A DNA stretch of 64,000 nucleotides from CAWGJF01 sp963715745 (GCA_963715745.1 OY970271.1:3720001-3784000); one strand, 5' to 3'; shown: positions 18,398 through 27,120, counted from the stretch's first letter. Notes: generated by a model from the letters alone, not told the origin. Program-made: numbers and translations.

Positions 18398-18977
18398 ACA
18401 ACCCTCCTTCAACAAAGGCTTTCTTCAATAACTCAGTAACTCCTAATTCTTCAGACCATTTCAGTAAATATTCACTATCGAGCAACCGACCCTGAACTTT
18501 AATAATTCCAATTATGTCTTTCCATTGGCGATCAGAAACAGAGCCGCCCATTTTGTACCAATCCAATTTACTAAGGATAGTGTCTTCAGCAGAACAGAGA
18601 TAAACCTGGATTGATCCCGGCTCATCAGAAATAGTGTCTCTCTTTCTTCTCTCAAAAGATTTTTTATCAAAAATTTTATCTTGAGATATGAAAACGTCAA
18701 TCTTCATCATTGTGCCGAGATGAACAAGATTGAAAGAAGATTTATTCTTTATCGCATCGATAATCATTTCTTCATCAATAAAGTAGCTTCCTTTCAATTT
18801 CTGAACAAGCTGTTTTACATCCTCAAACTTTAATTCTGAAACCAAATCAATATCCATTGTTGCCCGTGCAATTCCATAAACTGAACTGGCAATTGAACCG
18901 CCGATAAAGTATGGAATGTTCATGTCTTCCAGGCTTTTAATGAACAATTCAATCGCGCTGCTGATTTCAGACTTCAT
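18396..18977 (-). CDS. AbiEii/MNT-like nucleotidyltransferase (possible toxin)
   Basis: A 193-residue protein with the minimal nucleotidyltransferase signature: GGS at 26-28, DID with Asp42 and Asp44, and a third acidic residue Asp94 in MKIDVF. These are the metal-binding residues of the DNA polymerase beta-like fold, and all are intact. Similar proteins serve as toxins of AbiEii/Rv0078A type or as uncharacterised nucleotidyltransferases. Its first 11 bp overlap the small gene upstream, so the two are co-translated. Substrate unknown. The gene is flanked by an M24 gene on one side and a decayed M24 tail on the other, which suggests insertion as a cassette. Confidence 0.8.
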   Translation of the reverse strand: MKSEISSAIELFIKSLEDMNIPYFIGGSIASSVYGIARATMDIDLVSELKFEDVKQLVQKLKGSYFIDEEMIIDAIKNKSSFNLVHLGTMMKIDVFISQDKIFDKKSFERRKRDTISDEPGSIQVYLCSAEDTILSKLDWYKMGGSVSDRQWKDIIGIIKVQGRLLDSEYLLKWSEELGVTELLKKAFVEGGL

Positions 18978-19236
18978 CGAAAACTTTATTTTTATTTATA
19001 AACAATCGAACTCTTTCAGCTAACTCATCTCCATAATGATATTTTACAAAAAGCAGATTTTTTTCTTCATCACTTAATTCAGGATTTGCTCGTGAAATTG
19101 CACGTTTGGAAAGATTCATTATAGAAGAACTGAATGATAAAGTTTGGCTAAGCTTTTCCTGAGCAGAAACTTTTCTTATTAATGAAATAAAAAATTTTTC
19201 AACTTCCAGGTTTGTATCTGTTGATTGAGTTTTCAT
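18967..19236 (-). CDS. Small protein paired with the nucleotidyltransferase (possible antitoxin)
   Basis: An 89-residue, largely helical protein with no signal peptide. The middle contains SSSIMNLSKRAISRANPELSDEEKNLLFVKYHYGDELAERVR, which resembles the short partner proteins found beside AbiEii-type nucleotidyltransferases (for example Rv0078B-related antitoxins). It overlaps the nucleotidyltransferase gene by 11 bp in the antitoxin-first order. I infer a partner or antitoxin role from the arrangement. The sequence itself does not prove it. Confidence 0.65.
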   Translation of the reverse strand: MKTQSTDTNLEVEKFFISLIRKVSAQEKLSQTLSFSSSIMNLSKRAISRANPELSDEEKNLLFVKYHYGDELAERVRLFINKNKVFDEV

Positions 19237-19253
19237 AAAATATATTTTTGTTT

Positions 19254-19288
19254 CAGATATGCCAGATTTATAAAATCTGGCATATCTG
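19254..19288. repeat. Palindromic hairpin, copy A of three
   Basis: Perfect 16-bp stem: CAGATATGCCAGATTT (19254-19269), loop ATA, then AAATCTGGCATATCTG (19273-19288). It directly abuts the stop codon of the M24 peptidase gene (19289-19291) on the minus strand, so it could terminate or stabilise that transcript. The same element occurs at 35162-35192 and 52168-52200. Confidence 0.9.
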
Positions 19289-20482
19289 TTAAGGCTTCAC
19301 TAAAATCAATTTTTTCTGCGGAGGAGAAATAAATTCGCAGCCATTCTTTGTTATATAAACTTCCTCCTCAATTGTTGAAACACCATATCCTTTTACCGGC
19401 AGTCTCGGCTCGATAGTAAACACCTGTGCTTCTTCAAGCGGAATAAAAGGAGCGTTGCCATATCTTTCCCACCGTGGAAACATTCCTGCAACTCCGTCGT
19501 GAACTGTTTTGCCAACCTGGTGACCTAGCCCGTGCGGGTATTCTTCATAACCATTTGATGTTATATAATTTCTTGCAATGTCATCCATATCGCAGCCGAT
19601 AACTCCCGGCTTAACCGCGTCAGCAACTTTTTGGACTGCATCCCGGATAACTTCAAAACCTTTCTGCACTTCAGCAGGAGCCTTTGTTTCACCGTCATTT
19701 AAAACATACCAAGTTCTCTGCAAATCGGAGCAATAGCCTTTGTACTTTATTCCGAAGTCCATATTTACAATCGTGCCTTTGGTAATTTTTTTATCGCTGG
19801 GACCTTCGTGCGGACCATTTGGATCCGGACCCGCAAAAACAGCCGGGCAATGATCTTCTTCCCAGCCAGCTTCAAATCCCCTTTCGGTATAAAGTTTTCT
19901 AACAAAGTTTGCGATATCAATTTCCGTCATTCCCGGTTTCATATAATTAGTAACTTCATCAAAAATTTTCAGCGTCTCTTTTATCGCTTCTTTCATTATT
20001 GCAAGCTCGGTTGCAGATTTTCTTCCTCTCAAGGCAGAAATAATTTCTTCAGAGCTGATCAGTTTTTTTTCAAATCCGGTTCCTTCAAGATGATCGAGTA
20101 GAATCTGGTACATTCCATAAGTCAATCCATCTCCAAGCACAGAATTCTTAGAATAATTTATTGCAATCTTTTTGGGGTTTTTTGATTTGATATAATTTTG
20201 AAATGGTTCTCTTATCGATTTCAAATAAGTGATAATATTTTTATACACTCCAACTTTCTTAAAAATTCCTTCTTCCATCGAGCCAATTATTGCTGTTGTA
20301 TCACCATCTTTATTAATACAAAAAGCTGCCTGCCATGTAGAATGGGCTCCGACCACCATTTCCATTGCCGGATCGCTCATCACCGAACTCTCGCGCACAA
20401 AAGTGAGCCACATATCAATGTCTTTTTCCTTTAAAATTTCCACTGCCTGGTTGATTTTTTCTTTAAGAATTGTATTATCCAT
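19289..20482 (-). CDS. M24 family metallopeptidase (Xaa-Pro aminopeptidase-like)
   Basis: A 397-residue creatinase/aminopeptidase-P fold enzyme without a signal peptide, so cytoplasmic. The N-terminal ~165 residues form the creatinase-type domain. The C-terminal pita-bread domain has the five metal ligands: Asp in NMDFGIKYKG, Asp in CSDLQRTW, His in PHGLGHQVGK, Glu in FTIEPRLP and Glu in TIEEEVYI. It should remove N-terminal residues preceding proline or act on dipeptides. SD GGAGAG precedes the ATG. A degenerate copy of its 3' end lies 890 bp further on, beyond the nucleotidyltransferase pair. Confidence 0.92.
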   Translation of the reverse strand: MDNTILKEKINQAVEILKEKDIDMWLTFVRESSVMSDPAMEMVVGAHSTWQAAFCINKDGDTTAIIGSMEEGIFKKVGVYKNIITYLKSIREPFQNYIKSKNPKKIAINYSKNSVLGDGLTYGMYQILLDHLEGTGFEKKLISSEEIISALRGRKSATELAIMKEAIKETLKIFDEVTNYMKPGMTEIDIANFVRKLYTERGFEAGWEEDHCPAVFAGPDPNGPHEGPSDKKITKGTIVNMDFGIKYKGYCSDLQRTWYVLNDGETKAPAEVQKGFEVIRDAVQKVADAVKPGVIGCDMDDIARNYITSNGYEEYPHGLGHQVGKTVHDGVAGMFPRWERYGNAPFIPLEEAQVFTIEPRLPVKGYGVSTIEEEVYITKNGCEFISPPQKKLILVKP

Positions 20483-20667
20483 TTTTCTCTCCGGAAGGTT
20501 GAATGAATTAATTATTTCCTTTTGAAATTTATCAAATCTGTGATGAAGTTGCTATCTGCTGACATAGAAAATATTTGGACAAACCTGGCAGGGACTTTAA
20601 TTTCATCCATAATATAACATGCAAGAATGATTTCAGGAATGCATGAGTGAATTTTCCTTATCTTCCA

Positions 20668-20699
20668 GAACTTGCTCTTGAACCTGAACTTAAATTGCA
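20668..20699. repeat. aagttcaag-type intergenic repeat, copy 1
   Basis: GAACTTGCTCTTGAACCTGAACTT and the following bases resemble the right arms of the longer inverted repeats at 61185-61251 and 63461-63518. Only one arm is evident here. Confidence 0.5.
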
Positions 20700-20895
20700 T
20701 AATCCCGTGGAAATTCCCATTTTAGATGGATATTACTTTACCCCAAATCACACTTTTTGTCAATAAATATTGGGGTTTCTGGAATTCTTCTTAATTTAAC
20801 AATGCAGTTATTAAAATTTTTCCATCGTCAAAAGTTGTGATGGAAAAGTAAAAACGTTTTTGATGAATAGTAGAATTGTGGGAATAAAATATTTT

Positions 20896-20901
20896 TATAA
20901 T
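20896..20901 (+). promoter_or_regulatory. Possible -10 element (TATAAT) for the first GDH gene
   Basis: A perfect TATAAT hexamer 122 bp before the gdh start codon. The -35 position is poor, and an AT-rich region yields such boxes by chance, so this is tentative. A transcript from here would enter the hairpin at 20915 almost at once. Confidence 0.35.
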
Positions 20902-20914
20902 ATGCGCAGGCTTG

Positions 20915-20942
20915 TCCGGAAGTTTTCATTTCCGGATTTTTT
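20915..20942 (+). terminator. Terminator-like hairpin in the GDH leader
   Basis: TCCGGAA (20915-20921) and TTCCGGA (20930-20936) form a 7-bp stem with an 8-base loop, followed by six Ts (20937-20942). It is about 80 bp upstream of the GDH start codon with no gene ending before it on this strand, so it may act as an attenuator rather than end a gene. Confidence 0.6.
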
Positions 20943-21022
20943 ATCTTCATTCATTTTCATCAGTTCAATTCAAATTAATCCAAATTCAAGTTTAAACTTA
21001 ATTCAAAGTTGAGAGGTAAATT

Positions 21023-22363
21023 ATGTCCGAATATGTTGAGCAGGTATTATCAAAAGTAAAAGCTCAAAATCCAAATGAACCTGAATTTCATCAGGCAGTA
21101 GAAGAAGTGCTCGGTTCGCTCGATGTTGTTTTGCAAAGACATCCTGAGTACCGTGCAAATAAAATTTTAGAAAGAATGGTTGAGCCGGAACGAGTTGTTA
21201 TGTTCCGCGTTCCATGGATGGACGACCAGGGAGAAATTCACATCAACCGCGGCTTCAGGATTGAAATGAACAGTGCAATCGGTCCTTACAAAGGCGGGTT
21301 GCGTTTTCACCCTTCTGTAACTCTTGGCATTCTTAAGTTTCTTGCTTTCGAGCAGGTATTCAAAAATTCTTTAACAACTCTTCCAATGGGCGGTGGAAAA
21401 GGCGGCTCGGATTTTAATCCAAAAGGAAAAAGTGATAACGAGGTAATGCGTTTCTGCCAGAGCTTTATGACTGAACTTTACAGACACATCGGTCCGAACA
21501 CAGACGTTCCCGCCGGCGATATCGGTGTTGGTGCAAGAGAGATTGGATTTTTGTTTGGTCAGTATAAAAGAATTGCAAATGAATATACAGGAGTTTTAAC
21601 CGGTAAAGGTTTAAACTGGGGCGGTTCACTTATCAGACCGGAAGCAACAGGTTTTGGTTCTGTTTATTTTGCTGAAGAAATGTTGAAAACTAAAAACACT
21701 TCTTTCGATGGAAAAGTTGTTGCGGTTTCCGGTTTTGGAAATGTTGCCTGGGGTGCGGTTATAAAAGTCACTGAACTGGGCGGAAAAGTTGTTACGCTTT
21801 CTGGTCCAGATGGATTTGTTTATGATCCTGATGGAATCAAAGGAGAAAAAATTGATTATATGTTAAAGTTGAGAGCAAGCAACAAAGATGCTGTGGAAGA
21901 CTATGCTAAAGAGTTCAAAGTAGAATTCTTCCCCGGGAAAAAGCCATGGAGTGTAAAAGTTGATGTTGCTCTTCCCTGCGCTACACAAAATGAAATTTAT
22001 GAAAACGATGCTAAAGAATTAGTAAAGAACGGATGTATCTGTGTATGTGAAGGTGCAAATATGCCGACAACAATTGAAGGTTATAAAGTTTTCACCGATG
22101 CAAAAATCCTTTATGCGCCGGGTAAAGCTTCAAACGCTGGTGGCGTTGCAACTTCAGGATTAGAAATGTCGCAGAACAGCATGCGTCTCCCCTGGCCTAA
22201 AGAAGAAGTTGACCAGAGATTGCACGAAATTATGAGAAGAATTCACGAAACCTGTGTTACAACTGCTGAAAGATTTGGAACACCGGGCAATTATGTTAAT
22301 GGTGCAAATATTGCGGGCTTCTTAAAAGTTGCAGATGCGATGCTTGATCAAGGATTAGTATAA
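21023..22363 (+). CDS. Glutamate dehydrogenase, probably NAD-dependent (GDH paralogue 1)
   Basis: A 446-residue hexameric GDH that interconverts glutamate and 2-oxoglutarate plus ammonia. The substrate Lys90 (GPYKGGLRFHPS) and catalytic Lys126 (MGGGKGGSDF) are in place, as are DVPAGDIGVGAREIG and NAGGVATSGLEMSQNS. The coenzyme fold reads SGFGNVAWGAV and LSGPDGFVYDPDGI, the form found in the NAD-linked clostridial enzyme, rather than the SGSGNVAQY/SDS form of NADP enzymes such as paralogue 2. I therefore infer a catabolic, NAD-linked role. SD GAGAGG precedes ATG 21023. A terminator follows. Confidence 0.93.
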   Translation: MSEYVEQVLSKVKAQNPNEPEFHQAVEEVLGSLDVVLQRHPEYRANKILERMVEPERVVMFRVPWMDDQGEIHINRGFRIEMNSAIGPYKGGLRFHPSVTLGILKFLAFEQVFKNSLTTLPMGGGKGGSDFNPKGKSDNEVMRFCQSFMTELYRHIGPNTDVPAGDIGVGAREIGFLFGQYKRIANEYTGVLTGKGLNWGGSLIRPEATGFGSVYFAEEMLKTKNTSFDGKVVAVSGFGNVAWGAVIKVTELGGKVVTLSGPDGFVYDPDGIKGEKIDYMLKLRASNKDAVEDYAKEFKVEFFPGKKPWSVKVDVALPCATQNEIYENDAKELVKNGCICVCEGANMPTTIEGYKVFTDAKILYAPGKASNAGGVATSGLEMSQNSMRLPWPKEEVDQRLHEIMRRIHETCVTTAERFGTPGNYVNGANIAGFLKVADAMLDQGLV

Positions 22364-22374
22364 TTAAAAATTAA

Positions 22375-22473
22375 GAATTAACAATGAATAATTAGGCGAT
22401 TCGAAAAGGATCGCCTTTTTATTTTTAAATTGAATCTTTAATTGATAATTATAAATTATACATTGTTAATTTT
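22375..22473. repeat. AT-rich inverted repeat flanking the GDH1 terminator
   Basis: The left arm at 22375-22394 (GAATTAACAATGAATAATTA) is mirrored imperfectly by 22447-22473 (core TTATACATTGTTAATTTT). The GDH1 terminator lies between the arms. It looks like an intergenic palindromic element of the gaattatgaat type, as at 33857-33932. Confidence 0.5.
22394..22421 (+). terminator. Intrinsic terminator after GDH1
   Basis: AGGCGAT (22394-22400) pairs with ATCGCCT (22410-22416) across a 9-base loop and runs into a T-tract (22416-22420). It separates GDH1 from the following receiver/ATP-grasp gene transcriptionally. Confidence 0.85.
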
Positions 22474-22528
22474 ACATTAAACTCTATATTTGATTTAGTA
22501 AAAACAAACTTCACAAAGACTTACATCT

Positions 22529-25522
22529 ATGAGCACACTTGATCAACTTCACAATTTAAATCTAGAAAACGTATTCAGTACGAGAATTAAAAAATTCCAG
22601 AAACTGATGCGTTTCAAGATTCGCGATATACTTCTTGTATCAAGTATTTATGATTATTATCTCTTTGAAGAAGACGGAAGGTTGTACGAACTTATCAGAA
22701 GTGAATACCAGAATTTAAACCTTAGCCAGGCACCGGAAATTGTTCATGTTACAACCGGTAAAGAAGCTATGGAAATGCTTAAAAGTAATACAGGTGATTT
22801 TGATCTGATAATTACCACTCTGCACATTGAAGATATGCATGTTCTTAAATTTGCTCAGGAAGTAAAAGAAGCCGGCTTTAAACAGCCTATAGTTTTGCTT
22901 GCTTATGATAACAAGGAAAGAAAAGAACTGACAACTCATTATGACACTTCAATCTTTGAAAGAATATTTATCTGGGGAGGCGACTTTCATCTTCTTATCG
23001 GAATAATAAAAAATGTTGAAGATAATCTTAATGTTGAAAACGATACGAAAGGAATCGGCGTACAGGTAATCATTCTTGTTGAAGATAATATAAAATTTTA
23101 TTCATCTTATCTCCCTATCATTTACACCGAAATTTTTAACCAGTCGCAAAGATTAATTTCCGAAGGAATAAATATCACACATAAGTATTTGCGGATGAGA
23201 GCGCGACCCAAAATCCTTCTCTGTACAACTTATGAAGAAGCAATGGCTGCATTTGAAAAATATGAAGAGTATGTGCTTGGAATAATATCAGATAATAATT
23301 TCAGATGTGCCGGTATACGTGATCCTGAAGCGGGATTAAAATTTGCAGGGGAAGTAAAAAACAAACACAAAGATATTCCGATTCTCATTCAGACGAGCGA
23401 CCAGACTCTGGAAGGAAAAATTAAAAAAGCAGGCGCATCATTTCTTCATAAAAATTCTCCACGTCTGCTGCATGACTTAAGAGGATTTCTGCTTGACCAG
23501 TTCGGATTTGGAGATTTTATTTTTGAAATGCCTGACGGAAAAGAAGTCGGTCGTGCTTCAAATATGCTTGAGCTTGCAGACCAGATTTCTGTTATTTCTG
23601 AAGAAAGTTTACTTCATCATGCAGAAGGAAATCATTTTTCAAGATGGCTGAAAGCAAGAACAGAATTTTACCTGGCTCACAAACTTCGTCCGCGTAAAGT
23701 AACAGATTATGAATCGCCCGAACACCTGCGTGAATATTTAATTAACTCAATTTTAAGTTATGTTGAAGAAAGAACAAAAGGGGTTATTTCGGAATTTAAC
23801 CGGGAAACTTTTGACCCTAAAAATAGTTTTGCAAGAATCGGCGGCGGCTCGCTTGGTGGTAAAGCAAGAGGACTAGGCTTTATTAATACTTTGATAACAA
23901 ATTATAATATGAATGCGCTTTTTGAGAAGGTTGAGATTTCGGTGCCCTCTGCCGTTGTTATTGGTACGGAAGTTTTTGACAGGTTTATTCAAAACAATAG
24001 CCTTGAAGTCTTTGCTCTCAATGAAAAAAATGATCTGGCAATCACACAAAAATTTATTGAGGCTTCATATTTTCCTCAGGATATTGTAGTAAAACTACGG
24101 GACTTTCTTGACATTATAAAAGTTCCACTTGCTGTTCGTTCATCCAGCCTGCTGGAAGATTCACAGTTTCAGCCATTTGCAGGTGTTTACCAGACTTACA
24201 TGCTTCCAAACAGTAATCCTGATCTTGAAGTGCGGCTTGAAGAACTACTACAGACAATCAGGTGCGTTTATGCTTCAACATATTTTCAAGGTGCAAAAGA
24301 TTATATGAAAGCAACTGCTTACCGCCTTGAAGAAGAAAAGATGGCTGTGATAGTTCAAAGGCTTGTAGGTGCAGAACATAACAGGAAGTTTTATCCTGAT
24401 TTTGCGGGAGTTGCAAAGTCTTTTAATTTTTATCCCGTTCCTCCGCAAAAATCGGATGATGGAATTGCACTTGTGGCTCTTGGTTTAGGTAAGACTGTAG
24501 TAGAGGGCGGAAACACAGTTAGATTTTGTCCCCGGTTTCCAAAACATCTTCTCCAGTTTTTCTCAACAATTGAAACAATACGAAACGCACAACAGGATTT
24601 TTACGCTCTCGATCTTGACGGTAAGCTTGATCATCATCCTGATTCAGTAAAAGATCCATTAGTAAAAAGATTTGAGCTTGTTGAATCTGAAGCTGATGGA
24701 ACTTTGTACTCTGTAGGTTCAACGTATTCGCCGGAGAATGAAGCTGTGTATGATGGAATTTCCCGTGACGGAATTCGTGTTGTTACATTTGCGCCGGTTT
24801 TAAAACACAAAATATTCCCACTTCCTGAAATTCTAAATCTTCTTCTCGGTCTTGGTTCGTGGGGAATGGGTTCTCCAGTTGAGATTGAATTTGCAGTAAA
24901 CTTGCAGGTGCCTGAAGGAAAGCTGAAAGAATTTGCAATGTTGCAGATGCGCCCGCTTGTTATTAGTCATGAACTTGATGAATTAAAAATTGACGAGGTT
25001 GAAAAAGCAACACTCATTTGCCAAAGCGACCAGGTTCTCGGAAATGGTGCTATGGAAGGAATTTATGATGTGGTGGTTGTTGATCAAAAAAAATATGAAA
25101 GAAATAAAAGCAAAGAAGTTGCAAATGAGATAAGCCATTTTAATACAAAACTTCTCGATCAGAAAAAGCATTACATATTAATTGGTGTGGGCAGATGGGG
25201 CAGTCTTGATCCGTGGCTTGGCATTCCTGTTACATGGGATCAGATTTCCGGCGCAGCAGCAATTGTTGAATCAGGCTTTAAAGATTTTAATGTTGAGCCG
25301 TCACAGGGTTCACACTTTTTCCAGAACATCACTTCATTCAGAGTTGGATATTTTACAGTCAATGCTGCAAACAACAACAGCTTTATTGATTGGGACTGGC
25401 TCTCTGCACGGCAAGCTGATGAAACTCTTGAGTTTACAAAACACCTGAAGTTTACTTCCCCAATTTCTGTAAAGATTAACGGGCACAAGAACAAAGGAAT
25501 AATTACGAAGCCGGGTGAGTAA
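22529..25522 (+). CDS. Double receiver-like / PEP-synthase-type ATP-grasp protein, paralogue A
   Basis: A 997-residue cytoplasmic protein. Residues ~33-165 and ~175-330 are two CheY-like folds. The second has an acidic VEDN, a possible phospho-acceptor Asp255 (GIISDNNF) and a Lys in FLHKNSP. From ~435 the sequence is the nucleotide-binding domain of pyruvate phosphate dikinase/PEP synthase: GGGSLGGKARGLGF, LAVRSSSLLEDS...FAGVYQTY, and VEIEFAV...LQMRPL at its end. The phosphohistidine domain (GGRTCHA-type) and PEP-binding barrel are absent, replaced by ~170 residues with GVGRWGSLDPWLGIPVTWDQI and EPSQGSHFFQNITS. So it is not a PEP synthase. I infer ATP-dependent signalling or protein modification. 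It lies between GDH1 and GDH2. Confidence 0.85.
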   Translation: MSTLDQLHNLNLENVFSTRIKKFQKLMRFKIRDILLVSSIYDYYLFEEDGRLYELIRSEYQNLNLSQAPEIVHVTTGKEAMEMLKSNTGDFDLIITTLHIEDMHVLKFAQEVKEAGFKQPIVLLAYDNKERKELTTHYDTSIFERIFIWGGDFHLLIGIIKNVEDNLNVENDTKGIGVQVIILVEDNIKFYSSYLPIIYTEIFNQSQRLISEGINITHKYLRMRARPKILLCTTYEEAMAAFEKYEEYVLGIISDNNFRCAGIRDPEAGLKFAGEVKNKHKDIPILIQTSDQTLEGKIKKAGASFLHKNSPRLLHDLRGFLLDQFGFGDFIFEMPDGKEVGRASNMLELADQISVISEESLLHHAEGNHFSRWLKARTEFYLAHKLRPRKVTDYESPEHLREYLINSILSYVEERTKGVISEFNRETFDPKNSFARIGGGSLGGKARGLGFINTLITNYNMNALFEKVEISVPSAVVIGTEVFDRFIQNNSLEVFALNEKNDLAITQKFIEASYFPQDIVVKLRDFLDIIKVPLAVRSSSLLEDSQFQPFAGVYQTYMLPNSNPDLEVRLEELLQTIRCVYASTYFQGAKDYMKATAYRLEEEKMAVIVQRLVGAEHNRKFYPDFAGVAKSFNFYPVPPQKSDDGIALVALGLGKTVVEGGNTVRFCPRFPKHLLQFFSTIETIRNAQQDFYALDLDGKLDHHPDSVKDPLVKRFELVESEADGTLYSVGSTYSPENEAVYDGISRDGIRVVTFAPVLKHKIFPLPEILNLLLGLGSWGMGSPVEIEFAVNLQVPEGKLKEFAMLQMRPLVISHELDELKIDEVEKATLICQSDQVLGNGAMEGIYDVVVVDQKKYERNKSKEVANEISHFNTKLLDQKKHYILIGVGRWGSLDPWLGIPVTWDQISGAAAIVESGFKDFNVEPSQGSHFFQNITSFRVGYFTVNAANNNSFIDWDWLSARQADETLEFTKHLKFTSPISVKINGHKNKGIITKPGE

Positions 25523-25697
25523 TCTCAATTAATTTTTTTAGTAAAAAATCCTTTCCATTCAGCAACAATTTGTAACAGAATCTGTTACACAACTTTCATA
25601 CAAATAATTCTACTCGTTTATTAACTGCCAGTGTAAATTATTTTCAGGATTAACAAATCCTTGTAAATATTAATCTAAAAAATCAGCGGAGTAACCT

Positions 25698-27059
25698 ATG
25701 GCAGATTTCGTAAAAAACTTAATGGCTGAAGTAAAAGCCAAACATCCTGCACAACCTGAATTCCACCAGGCAGTTGAAGAAGTTGCAGAATCATTAGCAC
25801 TGGTTCTTGAAAGACATCCCGAATACAGAACAGCAAAAATTCTTGAAAGAATTATTGAGCCTGAAAGAATTATTATGTTCCGCGTTCCGTGGGTTGACGA
25901 CCAGGGCGAAATAAATGTTAACATCGGCTACAGGATCGAGATGAACAGTGCTATCGGTCCATACAAAGGCGGATTGAGATTTCACCCTTCGGTAAATCTC
26001 GGCATCTTAAAGTTCCTTGCGTTCGAACAAGTTTTCAAAAATAGTTTAACCACACTCCCAATGGGCGGCGGTAAAGGCGGTTCGGATTTCGATCCTAAAG
26101 GAAAAAGTGACTTAAAGATTATGAGATTCTGCCAGGCATTTATGAGCGAACTATTCAGGCACATCGGTCCAAACACTGACGTTCCTGCAGGCGATATTGG
26201 TGTTGGCGGAAGAGAAATCGGTTACTTATTTGGAATGTACAAAAAACTCCGCAACGAATTTACCGGCGTACTTACAGGCAAAGGATTGAACTGGGGCGGA
26301 TCACTTATCAGACCGGAAGCAACCGGCTATGGTGCAGTTTATTTTGCTGCTGAAATGCTCGGCACGAAGAAACAAACTCTTGAAGGAAAAACCTGCTTGG
26401 TTTCAGGCAGCGGAAATGTTGCCCAGTACACAGTTGAAAAAATCCTTGAGCTTGGCGGGAAGGTTCTCACTCTTTCAGATTCCAACGGCTATATTTATGA
26501 TGAAGAAGGAATCAACAAAGAAAAACTCGCTTACGTTATGGAACTGAAGAACGTAAGAAGAGGAAGAATTAAAGAGTACACTGATAAATACAAAAAAGCA
26601 GTTTACACTCAGCTGGATGCAAATATGGATCACAATCCGTTATGGAATCACAAAGCACAGTGTGCTTTCCCAAGTGCAACACAGAATGAAATAAACGCAA
26701 AAGATGCACAGAACCTGGTTAAAAATGGTGTTTATGTTGTTAGTGAAGGCGCAAATATGCCAACAACAATCGACGGCGTAAAAATCTTTTTGGATAACAA
26801 AATTCTTTACGGACCAGGTAAAGCTGCAAATGCAGGCGGTGTTGCTGTATCCGGACTTGAAATGTCACAAAATAGTATGCGTTTGCCTTGGACAAGAGAA
26901 GAAGTAGATACCAGATTAAGAATGATTATGAAAAGTATTCATAAAACCTGTGTCGATACTGCTGATAGATTTGGCACGCCGGGCAATTATGTTAACGGTG
27001 CAAATATCGGCGGCTTCCTGAAAGTTGCAGATGCAATGATCGATCAGGGTGTTGTTTGA
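25698..27059 (+). CDS. gdhA: Glutamate dehydrogenase, probably NADP-dependent (GDH paralogue 2)
   Basis: A 453-residue GDH closely related to paralogue 1 over its first 230 residues, with substrate Lys90 and catalytic Lys126 in the same places. The nucleotide-binding domain differs: VSGSGNVAQYTVEKI and LSDSNGYIYDEEGI match the enterobacterial NADP-dependent GdhA pattern. NADP use and an ammonia-assimilating role are therefore inferred. An SD (GGAG) lies 7 bp before ATG 25698. It follows the receiver/ATP-grasp gene A after 175 bp and is closed by a strong terminator, so it probably has its own promoter. Confidence 0.94.
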   Translation: MADFVKNLMAEVKAKHPAQPEFHQAVEEVAESLALVLERHPEYRTAKILERIIEPERIIMFRVPWVDDQGEINVNIGYRIEMNSAIGPYKGGLRFHPSVNLGILKFLAFEQVFKNSLTTLPMGGGKGGSDFDPKGKSDLKIMRFCQAFMSELFRHIGPNTDVPAGDIGVGGREIGYLFGMYKKLRNEFTGVLTGKGLNWGGSLIRPEATGYGAVYFAAEMLGTKKQTLEGKTCLVSGSGNVAQYTVEKILELGGKVLTLSDSNGYIYDEEGINKEKLAYVMELKNVRRGRIKEYTDKYKKAVYTQLDANMDHNPLWNHKAQCAFPSATQNEINAKDAQNLVKNGVYVVSEGANMPTTIDGVKIFLDNKILYGPGKAANAGGVAVSGLEMSQNSMRLPWTREEVDTRLRMIMKSIHKTCVDTADRFGTPGNYVNGANIGGFLKVADAMIDQGVV

Positions 27060-27120
27060 TTTAATTAAGAGTGTTGATTGATGACTTAATCTACTTATCC
27101 TGAATAGTCATCTTCTCATA

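Larger units (their letters stand above)
20483..21022. other. 540-bp intergenic region upstream of the first GDH gene
   Basis: This divergent gap contains no convincing gene. A 62-codon minus-strand frame at 20512-20700 has no SD, no recognisable domain, and its start lies inside a dispersed repeat, so I do not annotate it. Present are an aagttcaag-type repeat (20668-20699), a hairpin with 9-bp arms TTTTCCATC/GATGGAAAA (20818-20826 and 20839-20847), a TATAAT box (20896-20901) and a terminator-like hairpin at 20915-20942. Confidence 0.7.

Noticed and set aside
19254..19288. att site or IS terminal repeat at the hairpin beside the nucleotidyltransferase cassette
   Set aside because: The same hairpin occurs at 35162 and 52168 without any cassette, and no integrase or transposase is near.
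20512..20700. 62-codon minus-strand ORF in the GDH1 upstream region
   Set aside because: Its start lies within a dispersed repeat, it has no SD, and the product has no recognisable domain or sensible composition.
22529..25522. Calling this gene phosphoenolpyruvate synthase
   Set aside because: Only the N-terminal nucleotide-binding domain is present. The phosphohistidine motif and the PEP/pyruvate-binding barrel are missing.
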